Shown here: one piece after another, positions 13,291 to 20,511 of the stretch | How positions within the stretch are numbered: position 1 is the first letter of the stretch | How the letters are laid out: every line of letters starts with the position of its first letter | Assembly (NCBI GenBank): GCA_030435675.1 | Contig: CM059621.1 | Coordinates: forward strand, 8,742,001 to 8,806,000 | Direction of reading: 5' to 3' | Length of the DNA stretch: 64,000 bases | Source of the DNA: Steinernema hermaphroditum | Taxonomy: Eukaryota; Nematoda; Chromadorea; Rhabditida; Steinernematidae | Position numbers and translations under genes: made by a program | The notes under the pieces: model-generated | Databases searched by the model: none | Seen by the model: the letters and a program-made list of their open reading frames with translations, nothing else | Told to the model about the DNA's origin: nothing

Positions 13291-13471
13291 CGTAGTTCCA
13301 CCGTCTTGCCAAGAAGACCGTCACGAATCGCCCGACTCCACCCGCGCCGCCAGAGAAGCCGAAGAAGCGTTGCAACTCCGACGTCTGCGCTGCCAGCTGA
13401 AGATGAGATCCCGCTCCGTCCTCTGCGACTTGATTCAAGCTCTTCGCCACTTCAATGCCCGCGCATACTGA
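13274..13471 (+). other. GC-rich open frame, possible orphan exon
   Basis: A 65-codon frame ends in TGA, with a charged, coding-like tail (STRAAREAEEALQLRRLRCQ then FNARAY). It is far more GC-rich than its surroundings. No partner exon, promoter or poly(A) signal was identified, and the opposite strand is also open. It could be a decayed exon or a captured gene fragment. Confidence 0.2.
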
Positions 13472-13636
13472 TGGGACCACTGATCGTTCTTCTCCGATGC
13501 CATTTCCAACCGAAGCCAGAGGAAAATCAGCGACTACGGTGTGAATAGTGCCTTTTTGTGTATATATGACGTCTCGCAAGGTGTAAGCCTTCGATGCGAG
13601 AAGAGAAACTCGTAAAAAAATTCGATTGTCGAAAAG

Positions 13637-13757
13637 GGGTCCATGGCAGCTCATACCAGGGCAACTCATACCACGACACTCATACCAACACAACTCATAC
13701 CACGGGCAGCCCATAACCATGGACAGCACATACCAGAGACAGGTCATACCACGTCAA
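13637..13757 (+). repeat. Left terminal repeat of the MULE, degenerate 15-bp tandem array
   Basis: About eight units vary around GGCAACTCATACCAC. The right terminus (14329-14423) carries the inverse array with one or two units fewer, so the two ends could pair as a long imperfect hairpin. Confidence 0.8.
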
Positions 13758-13837
13758 GCAGGGAACAAATCGGCCTGGATACATAATGGATTGCGAAAAC
13801 AAAGGTAGCAGTTCACGTTAAATGCTCGTATCCGACA

Positions 13838-14161
13838 GTGCATCCACGAACAAACGACCATAAATACAGAGAAGAAAAGCTCGTTGGTCGAAACGCATTC
13901 CGAAGAGCATTTCCTACAGCAGCCATTCATGGATGTTTCTTCCATTTCTCTCAGTCTGTTAGGAGAAACGTACAATCTTTGGGTCTGGCGCAACGTTACC
14001 GAAACAACACAGACTACAATAGGCACCTCAAGCTGTTCGTAGCCTTAGCCTTTTGTGATACCGGAGATGTCACAATCCGGTTCAACACGCTAGCCGATGA
14101 ATTTATCTGCATTTACGGAAGTACGGAGCAGTATGAACAATTTCACTTCTCACTCTCATAG
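13838..14161 (+). pseudogene. MULE transposase fragment
   Basis: A frame of about 107 codons contains the signature of the MULE transposase core: FPTAAIHGCFFHFSQSVRRN, then an LGLAQRY stretch and VALAFCDTGDV. In full-length MULE transposases this block lies near the last catalytic acidic residue. The N-terminal zinc-binding/DNA-binding part and the rest of the DDE core are missing, so this is a remnant held between the terminal repeats. The first ATG is arbitrary. Confidence 0.75.
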
Positions 14162-14432
14162 GCCGATATTCCGCGATGACTCCATCTGATTATTTGTACA
14201 ACTGTGCTAATTATGCTGCTGATTGATACACACGTCGTCTACTTCTGCGAGAACTCTAAGGATATCGGATTTGAGAAACTCAACTGAGGTTTATATACTG
14301 TTTTATTAAACTTTATTTGTTATGCGGTATGATCTGTCTCTGGTATGTGCTATTCATGGTATGGGCTGCCCGTGGTATGAGTTTCGTGGAATGAGTTGCC
14401 CTGCTATGAGCTGCCCTGACCCCGTCGAAAAG

Positions 14433-14815
14433 GGTGAATATGAGGGTCGTGGGGATCACGCTTAAGGCTTGGGCTCTAGTCCTTATGCTCTCGGCTTCAC
14501 TTCTCTGGGGTGCCAGAATGTTTATGCTTATGTATATCCACCTTCCTATGTTTCTTTTTGGATTTGACCTGTGCACGACACACGAAGCTCCCATGAGATC
14601 TCGCAGAGTCCACTTCAAAAACGATCTGGCGCGTCTTCCGCCTGACGGAATCGATTCCAATCATCTCCGATCTAATTCATCATCGACGGACGTCCAATTA
14701 GGCTTCCAGCAGGTTCGCAACCCTTTCTGCAACATCGCGCCTTTTGTCACCGCTAATCGCCGCGGATCGCCCGAGGCGCTCGAAAACATCCAAAAAACCC
14801 GTCCGGGAGGCCGTG
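14433..14815. other. Intergenic, no gene seen
   Basis: It lies between the MULE and the promoter of the Ly6-like gene. Chance open frames only. Confidence 0.4.
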
Positions 14816-14817
14816 CA

Positions 14818-14826
14818 CGCATAAAA
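14818..14826 (+). promoter_or_regulatory. TATA-like box of the Ly6-like gene
   Basis: GCATAAAAG lies about 40 nt before the ATG at 14862. Similar ATAAAA boxes lie about 43-45 nt before the ATGs of the coiled-coil genes at 17990 (- strand) and 18231 (+ strand), which suggests a shared core-promoter layout in this cluster. Confidence 0.45.
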
Positions 14827-14861
14827 GACGTCGGAAGTGGCCGCCAGGACAGATTTTGAGG

Positions 14862-15831
14862 ATGCGTCCCCTTCTCCTCCTGGCAGCCGTCTTCTCGACG
14901 GCCCTCTCCGTCAGAATCCTCACATGCCACTTCACCATGCGCGACTTCTTCGGCAACTACGTCGACGTGATGCGCAAGTGTCCCCCAGGTGGGTCTCGGC
15001 ACGCCGAGCACGACTAACCCTGTTGCAGGCACCTCCTACTGCGCTGCGAGAGTCATCAACAGCACCGGGTGGAACTCGCTGGTCATCGACTACTTCGACT
15101 GGTATTGCGAGAACGAGAAGAACGTGAGTTTCCGCCCCGACGCCCCACCGAAGAGGCCGATTCAGATCTCGCGGCATCTGAGGACCTCTACGCCGCCTCC
15201 GGAGGGCTGCTATACGTATGCGCCAAACCACGAGGAGCACGTGTGCTTCTGCGACCGCGACTTCTGCAACGAAAAGACCGTCGTCGAGGGTATCTTCTTG
15301 CGCCACGTGGAGCGCGAGGAGAAGTTCCACGCGCAGAGGATGCGGGAACTCGCCCTCCAGGAGCAGTTCCTCCGCCACCAGAAGTTCGTCCAGCACCCCC
15401 ACCGTCGGCCCCTCCACCAGATACAGGTGCCCCCTCCTCCACCGCCACCCGACGCCGTCGTCCTCCAGAATCCGCCTCCGCCTCCACCCCCGCCTCCGAC
15501 GGCCCACGCGCCTCCTCCACCACCCGCGACGGTGACGAAGCGCCCCCCGCACGCCCGGAGGCCCCCGAACGCACCCGTCGTATCCGCAGAGAACGCTCTC
15601 CCCCCGCAAGCCGACGTCCGCCACGTAGGGATTACGGTAACCCGGGTGGGCGACACGGAGCACCCTGATGAGGAAGGAGCGCAACTGACTTCCGACGCCT
15701 ATGGCGACGAGGTGGCGACGCTGACGCCGGTGGAGCCCGAGGTGCGCGAGCTGTCGTCAGCGGAGATGGCGTCGAAGCACTCTTCTCCGAAGGCGACGCA
15801 GAAAGCGACGAGAACGCGAAGGATTCAGTAA
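14862..15831 (+). CDS. Secreted Ly6/three-finger-like protein with proline-rich tail
   Basis: Three exons: 14862-14988, 15029-15123 and 15166-15831. A signal peptide (MRPLLLLAAVFSTALS) precedes a cysteine-rich domain with cysteines in the order C, CPPGTSYC, YC, GCY, VCFCDRDFCN. The final CxCxxxxCN matches the Ly6/three-finger family, common among nematode secreted proteins. It is followed by a long charged segment, polyproline runs (about 15430-15530) and an acidic/basic tail ending RRIQ. No GPI signal or membrane helix was seen after the Ly6 part, which is unusual for the family. Intron 2 (15124-15165, 42 nt) is in frame and has no stop, so its retention would still give an open frame. Part of the tail (15628-15665) is a dispersed 38-nt repeat. 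An AATAAA follows at 15848-15853. Confidence 0.72.
15628..15665 (+). repeat. 38-nt dispersed repeat, copy 2 (inside coding exon)
   Basis: It matches the reverse complement of 12607-12644 at 35 of 38 positions. Here it encodes part of the tail (VGITVTRVGDTEHP) of the Ly6-like protein. Confidence 0.75.
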
Positions 15832-15853
15832 TTTATTCGGACGACTCAATAAA
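15832..15853. terminator. Paired opposite poly(A) signals between convergent genes
   Basis: TTTATT at 15832-15837 is AATAAA for the - strand gene ending at 15857. AATAAA at 15848-15853 serves the + strand gene ending at 15831. Only 25 bp separate the two stop codons, so the two transcripts must overlap at their 3' ends if both signals are used. Confidence 0.75.
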
Positions 15854-15856
15854 GAC

Positions 15857-16540
15857 TCAGAAGAAAGTTCTCTTCGTGCGCTTCTTCGCGACGAAAGTCT
15901 CGCGACGCTCCCTCAAGGCGGCAAGCCTGCTTCCGATGCCATCTACGGTGGCCTCGAGGCGCACAGAGGAGTCCTCGAAGTGTCGCCCGATGGTGCCGTA
16001 GAGGTCCATCATCTTCGCGTGCATCTGACCGCAGAGGACGTAGAGGCGCGTCAGCGCACTTCTTAGGACGGCGCCCGCCCTGTGCTTCTGGAGGATGTTC
16101 CGATGCCCCTCGGAGAGCTGCGCGTTGAGGTCCTCGATCTGCTTGTGAAGGGCGGCGATCTCCTCGTTCTTCGCCTCCATCTTCGAGGCCAGCTCCACGG
16201 CGTCCTTCTTGTGGGCGTCGTGTGCCCGGGATACGTTCTTCCGGAAGTCCTCGAGGTGTGCCTCCGTCTTCTTCAGCTTCTGCGTCGTTTCCTCGTGCTC
16301 CTTCGCCAACTCGACGATCTTCGCGTCGCGCCGGAGGTTGTCCAGATAGTGGCGCAGGCTACTGTAGCGGTACTGCGGGATGGTGACGGGGACCGGGACG
16401 TGGTGGTAGACGACACGGGGCGCCTTCTGGAGGGCGCCGTTGTCGAGGAGGTCCTGCGCGTAGGCGGCGAGGTCCTCGATCTCCGAGGAGAACGCGAACG
16501 AGGACACCGTAGCCAGGAGGAGAACGGTAAGTGCTTTCAT
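15857..16540 (-). CDS. Secreted coiled-coil protein A
   Basis: A single exon of 227 residues. The signal peptide (MKALTVLLLATVSSFAFS) is followed by a short Pro/Tyr/Val region and a long charged, heptad-like helix region (HEETTQKLKKTEAHLEDFRK and onward), then a helical C-terminal part ending in a basic tail (KKRTKRTFF). The layout is shared with proteins B and C at 17.3-19.1 kb: signal peptide, Pro/Tyr-rich patch, coiled coil with 'EDFRKNVSRAHD'-type repeats, then 'RLYVLCGQMHAKMMDLY'-type helix. TTTTCAG lies directly before the ATG, suggesting trans-splicing or a 5'UTR intron. I do not recognise the family; an extracellular structural or lumenal role is only a guess. Confidence 0.72.
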   Translation of the reverse strand: MKALTVLLLATVSSFAFSSEIEDLAAYAQDLLDNGALQKAPRVVYHHVPVPVTIPQYRYSSLRHYLDNLRRDAKIVELAKEHEETTQKLKKTEAHLEDFRKNVSRAHDAHKKDAVELASKMEAKNEEIAALHKQIEDLNAQLSEGHRNILQKHRAGAVLRSALTRLYVLCGQMHAKMMDLYGTIGRHFEDSSVRLEATVDGIGSRLAALRERRETFVAKKRTKRTFF

Positions 16541-16559
16541 CTGAAAACGGAGGGTTTAG

Positions 16560-17270
16560 AGGAGAAGAGAAGGCAACGCCGCCGTAAACGAGAGAGCATC
16601 TGGGCCAGATGAAGGATGCCGTTGCGGCGGCGCTCCAAAGTGGAATTTCGGATTCTCGATGGTCTCTCTTCGGGGAGCGCCTCAAAGTCGCCTCCGCACA
16701 CGTGATCTTCTTCGAAAATTGTGTTTTGTGATTCGAAGAGACTGCTGATCAATTAATTTTTAAAACGATGACGAATTCTCGTATCAAAGGAGATCCCTGT
16801 GGTCGACCCTTCTTGGAAAAACAGTGTTTTATTCATAAAAAACATGGAGCGGGTGGACGTGCTCGTGCCAGAGTCGGCATCGACGATGATGGGGTGTCAG
16901 GGGTCGACGTATTCATGAAGTGGTGCAAACTGGAAAAACGCATTTTCTGCTTATATAAAATAGAAGCGATCTGCGAAAGCATCGTCCTTGAAGGACCTCA
17001 GCTGCTCCTCTGGGATACTGTCCACAATGCTCTGACAAAGCGTTCCTTACATGATACTCCGTACCTTGAGGGAGTACATCTCAACCTTCAACTGCTATAA
17101 AAATTGGCGATATGTTTGTCTTCAGGCTACATCAAACTCCGAAGAACGGCTCATTTCAAAGTAAGTGCGAAGTATCACTATTCTCATGCAGAGACCCCGA
17201 GATTCGCTCTGTATATACGGTACATTGCTGGAGAGTCTTTATGTCAGAAAAAATCATCTTTTCGAGAGTG
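16560..17270. other. Intergenic region between coiled-coil genes A and B
   Basis: AT-richer than the flanking genes. No credible coding frame or RNA was seen. It contains the upstream region of gene A and the 3' flank of gene B. Confidence 0.4.
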
Positions 17271-17279
17271 AAATCAGAC

Positions 17280-17990
17280 TTAGAGGGTGGTAGTGGTGGT
17301 CTCAGCGATGGGGGCGGTGGTTGTGGAGGAGGCGTCGAAGTGGCCCCTGACGGACTCCATGCTGAAAAGCTTCTGGTCGTCGATGGCCTTCTGCTCATTC
17401 TCAAGGCGTCCTTTCTTCTGGGCGTCGATCTCCTTTTGGAGGGAGGCGACGATGGACGAGTAGCCGTCGATGCGCTCGTCGAACTGCTGGCGGATGAGGA
17501 TGTGAAGCTCGGTAATCTTCGCGTGAAGACGCTGGTAGAGGGCGTAGAGGTGCACGAGGGTCTTGCTGAGAATGGCGTTGTTCTTCTCTTCCTGGAGGCT
17601 GTCCTCCTTCGAGGCGGCCAGCTCGGCGTTCAGGCGCTCAATGAGCTTGTTGAGGGAGAGGATCTGCGCGTTGTGGGAGTCGATCTCGGCGGAGAGCTTC
17701 GCGAAGTTCTCCTTGTGCAGGTCGCGCTCCCGGGAAACGTCTCTCTGGAAGTCGTCGAGGTGCGTCGAGATCCTCTCGATGGTGTCGTTGGCGTGGCGGT
17801 TCTTCCGGGCGAGGTGTCCGATGATACGGTCGCGGTGGGCGACGTCCGCCGCGTGGCGCACACCGTCGAAGCGGCGCAGTAGGGGGTGCGGATGGGGGTA
17901 GTAAGGGTACTCGGGGTACGGAACGGGTTCGGGGTAGGCCCGCGCCAGAGAGGCGGTCACGAGGACAAAGAGGAGGGTAAGGGTCTTCAT
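17280..17990 (-). CDS. Secreted coiled-coil protein B
   Basis: A single exon of 236 residues. Signal peptide MKTLTLLFVLVTASLARA, then a Tyr/Pro/His-rich patch (YPEPVPYPEYPYYPHPHP), then a long coiled coil (ISTHLDDFQRDVSRERDLHK, then SHNAQILSLNKLIERLN), a helix with LVHLYALYQRLHAKITELH, and a threonine-rich C-terminus (ETTTTTL) that could be glycosylated. It is a paralogue of A (same DDF/EDF-x-VSR and LYxLxxxxHAK landmarks) and of C. It diverges from C across a 240-bp intergenic region. No known family recognised. Confidence 0.75.
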   Translation of the reverse strand: MKTLTLLFVLVTASLARAYPEPVPYPEYPYYPHPHPLLRRFDGVRHAADVAHRDRIIGHLARKNRHANDTIERISTHLDDFQRDVSRERDLHKENFAKLSAEIDSHNAQILSLNKLIERLNAELAASKEDSLQEEKNNAILSKTLVHLYALYQRLHAKITELHILIRQQFDERIDGYSSIVASLQKEIDAQKKGRLENEQKAIDDQKLFSMESVRGHFDASSTTTAPIAETTTTTL

Positions 17991-18230
17991 TGGGGATCTT
18001 AGGAGGTGCCAGAGGACGTCGATGCTCGCTTTTATCGTCTTCCGTCTTCCAGAGGCGTCGGGGGCGGTAGCGGCCTCCGAGTGTCTCCGATTATTCGCCG
18101 ACGCCTCCGCCGACGCAGGCGATCCCTTCGAATTAATGGCCGCTCTCTGGAATCCGCTCCCCCGACGCCTTCGCACCCCGGGCACCCATAAAACGGCGTC
18201 GCCTGGCTTCTTCTCCACTTTCGTCTTCCG
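17991..18230. promoter_or_regulatory. Divergent promoter region of coiled-coil genes B and C
   Basis: 240 bp separate the two ATGs. ATAAAA-type boxes lie about 43-45 nt from each start: CATAAAA at about 18186-18193 for C, and CGATAAAAG on the - strand near 18030-18040 for B. The near-symmetrical layout suggests an inverted duplication or co-regulation. Confidence 0.5.
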
Positions 18231-19052
18231 ATGACTTCGCTTCGCCTCGTCGCCTTCGTCGCCTTCTTCGGCCTCTGCGCCGCCGCCGAGGACTACAGCA
18301 AGCTCGAGACTCTCCTGAAGAGCATCGAGACGCTGAGCCCGAACCAGCAGGCCGCCTACAACTACGCCCCCTACCATCCCTACCCTTACTCCTACCCCTA
18401 CTCTTACCCTTTCCCCGACGCAGTCCAGCACAACGACCTCCACAACAAGAACGCCTTCCTCTCCACCCAGCTTGACGCCGCCCACAAACACATCGACGGC
18501 CTCCAGGCGGCCCACGAGACCCACCGCCAAGCGCATCTGACGATCGTCGAGCGCCTCGAGGCCGACATCGTCCGTGGCCACGACGAGCAGGTCCGTCTCC
18601 TCGCCCAAATCCGCACACTCAACAAGACCATCCACGACGTGACCACCCACAGCGCCCTCAAGACGAAGCTGGTGGAGCAGCTCGTCAACCTCGTCGTCTC
18701 CTTCCAGAAGCTCAACCTGAAGCTCTACTCCGAGATCCACGCCCTCCACGAGATGGTCTTCGCCGCCGAACAAGAGCACCACACGCAGCTCGTGGAGCTG
18801 AAGAAGGTCGTCCAGCAAGCGAATTCTCTCATCGACGTCTACCAGAAGGAGACCTCCTCCGCCGAGCACAAGGCCTTCCTCGAAAAGAAGAACTACCGCG
18901 AGGACGATGGCCCCAGCCACCGCGCCGACCTTCTCCTCGACCACTACAAGCACGTCGAGGCCGGCCACGAGGAGAAGCTCTCCCCGCAGAGTGCCGCCTA
19001 CTACGACGGACTCGTAAAGGTCCTGGAGCCCCTCCACCATAAGTCCGCTTAA
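18231..19052 (+). CDS. Secreted coiled-coil protein C
   Basis: A single exon of 273 residues. Signal peptide MTSLRLVAFVAFFGLCAA, then a Tyr/Pro-rich repeat (YAPYHPYPYSYPYSYPFP), then a charged coiled coil (HKHIDGLQAAHETHRQAHL and onward), the family landmark helix (LVVSFQKLNLKLYSEIHALH) and a C-terminal extension rich in His/Glu. It has strongly biased C-ending codons, which suggests high expression. AATAAA at 19083-19088. It is related to A and B by layout and helix landmarks. The biochemical role is unknown. Confidence 0.78.
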   Translation: MTSLRLVAFVAFFGLCAAAEDYSKLETLLKSIETLSPNQQAAYNYAPYHPYPYSYPYSYPFPDAVQHNDLHNKNAFLSTQLDAAHKHIDGLQAAHETHRQAHLTIVERLEADIVRGHDEQVRLLAQIRTLNKTIHDVTTHSALKTKLVEQLVNLVVSFQKLNLKLYSEIHALHEMVFAAEQEHHTQLVELKKVVQQANSLIDVYQKETSSAEHKAFLEKKNYREDDGPSHRADLLLDHYKHVEAGHEEKLSPQSAAYYDGLVKVLEPLHHKSA

Positions 19053-19082
19053 AGTTCGAATCTGAACGATCTTTGCACGTCC

Positions 19083-19088
19083 AATAAA
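19083..19088 (+). terminator. AATAAA poly(A) signal of gene C
   Basis: It lies 31 nt after the stop at 19050-19052. Confidence 0.65.
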
Positions 19089-19206
19089 TGCTTTCTGGAG
19101 ACCCCTTTCGATGGATACATGGGGAATTTTAATGAAACCGCTCTGATACAGAATACAATAGAAATTCTACATGATGTGCAAAATTTTCTAGCGCCACTTA
19201 TGGTCA

Positions 19207-19313
19207 TCTTTCATTTGTGCCCCCAGCAATCGATCGGCTCGTCTACTCCGAAGTTCACCGAATGAGTTGTGTGAGCGGTCGTCGTCGGTGCCCGAGCTTC
19301 CAGAAGGCCTGCA
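19207..19313. repeat. Sequence shared with 13124-13290
   Basis: The same ordered blocks as at 13.1 kb (TCTTTCATTT, GATCGG..TCGTC, CCGAATGAGTT.GTGAG.GGTCGT, CAGAAGGCCTG) without the (CT)n insertion. It lies just downstream of gene C. Confidence 0.5.
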
Positions 19314-19589
19314 AGGCCAATTATGGCCACGCACCTCATTTATGGGCAAACCGACCGTTACCCATTCCCACTCAGAAGCAGCTCTTCTTAGCGCCGAAGC
19401 TATACAGGGTGCGCCATAACTAATGTGACGCGATAAATCGTCTATAACTTTTTACAGAGTGAACGAAATCAAACGAGTTTATAACACAGAGGTAGAACAG
19501 GAAATTCTGTATAACATATTTCAAGCTTTCTCAAAAAGGCCCCCACCAGCTGCAATACAGGCGTCCAGACGCTTTCGAAAATTTGGACC

Positions 19590-20024
19590 CTAGTCCGCGG
19601 CGAGCGGCTCTAGAACATTCCCTTCTCCGGCAAGAAGATTTTCACAGTTGAACCGCTTCGAAACAGCCAGAATTACCGCGAACTGCTTCCGAAAGACTCG
19701 CCCCGCTCCGTAACCGTCGAAAGGAGCCATGTCCCAAAGTCCATACTGGTTTGGGCCGGGGTTTCTGGTCTTGGGAACCTGGAGCTCTTTTTCTTCGAAG
19801 TCAATGCAAAAAAGATCACCTTCAATGGCGAGAACTACCAGAAACCTGGTTCTGGACGGCACGGTGAAATCGTGGGTTCTAGATCTGTCTCCCAACGGGA
19901 AGTGCGGCGGCCAACTCCCCCGACCCAACTTTCCCCCAATTCTTCCTCTTCCTGGTTGTCTGTTAATCAAACAATTCGTGTTCTTGGCTCCATGGCTAGA
20001 CGTCCAGTTCTGCTGAAACCCCAA
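19590..20024 (-). pseudogene. Left-arm transposase remnant
   Basis: A - strand frame of 144 codons runs into TAG at 19590, after which the same frame resumes as GPNFRKRLDACIAAGG, a Tc1/mariner C-terminal motif. The in-frame stop and the lack of a complete catalytic triad show it is dead. Confidence 0.6.
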
Positions 20025-20182
20025 CCCCCCGGGACAGATCTAGGACATTCCAGTTGGGGTTTCAGCAGAACTGGACGTCTAGCCATGGAGCCAAGAACAC
20101 GAATTGTTTGATTAACAGACAACCAGGAAGAGGAAGAATTGGGGGAAAGTTGGGTCGGGGGAGTTGGCCGCCGCACTTCCCG
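19896..20182. repeat. Perfect 130-bp inverted repeat with 27-nt spacer
   Basis: 19896-20025 is the exact reverse complement of 20053-20182, checked base by base by eye. Both arms would encode the same stretch containing SVNQTIRVLGSMARRPVLLK, which looks like a transposase N-terminal segment. The absence of any mismatch implies a recent event, gene conversion, or an assembly/cloning palindrome. Confidence 0.88.
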
Positions 20183-20511
20183 GTTTTGAACTCTCTCAAT
20201 TTCGCTGTTTAGTCAGCCCTAGAGCCAAAAGCCTGCGCTACAAGCCACGATCGCGTGAATTCCCTGAAGCGCGCTCTGAAAACCACTTGGAACGAAATCA
20301 CGCCGGAAGTCGCTGCGGGAATCTTGAAGAATTTCCATAAGCGTTTTGGACGCCTGTATTGCAGCTGGTGGGGCCATTTTAAGCAAAACTTAAAACAGAT
20401 TGCAGAGAATTTTCTATTCTACCTCTACGTTATAAATTTGTTTGATTTCGTTCGCTCTGTAAAAAGTTATAGATGATTTACCGCGTCACAGTATTTATGG
20501 CGCACCATGTA

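Larger units (their letters stand above)
13637..14423 (+). mobile_element. Mutator-like element (MULE), 787 bp, with 9-bp target duplication
   Basis: Exact 9-bp direct copies of GTCGAAAAG flank it at 13628-13636 and 14424-14432, the duplication size typical of Mutator transposases. Its inverted termini, about 100-120 bp, start GGGTC and consist mainly of degenerate tandem 15-mers of the type GGCAACTCATACCAC (left 13645-13757, right 14330-14420 in reverse). Inside is a transposase fragment (13838-14161). It is too short to be autonomous. The intact duplication and clear termini suggest a fairly recent insertion. Confidence 0.85.
19405..20509. mobile_element. Palindromic Tc1/mariner relic, 1,105 bp, TA flanked
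   Basis: TA dinucleotides lie at both borders (19403-19404 and 20510-20511). The ends read CAGGGTGCGCCATAA and, inverted, CATGGTGCGCCATAA. The inverted similarity extends about 180 bp inward and includes, at both ends, the 3' end of a transposase reading frame (left, - strand: NFRKRLDACIAAGGGLFEKA; right, + strand: DRVNSLKRALKTTWNEITPE, then NFHKRF). That motif series is typical of the C-terminus of Tc1/mariner-family transposases. At the centre lie two perfect 130-nt inverted arms. The structure is two inverted partial copies fused head to head, so it is not autonomous. Confidence 0.8.

Noticed and set aside
14932..15684. 250-codon - strand frame opposite the Ly6-like gene
   Set aside because: Low-complexity Arg/Gly/Val translation of the proline-rich coding strand. 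No start context or family features.
17280..19040. 586-codon - strand frame spanning 17.3-19.0 kb
   Set aside because: Only the part from ATG 17990 down to 17280 is gene B. The rest is the antisense of gene C through its promoter.
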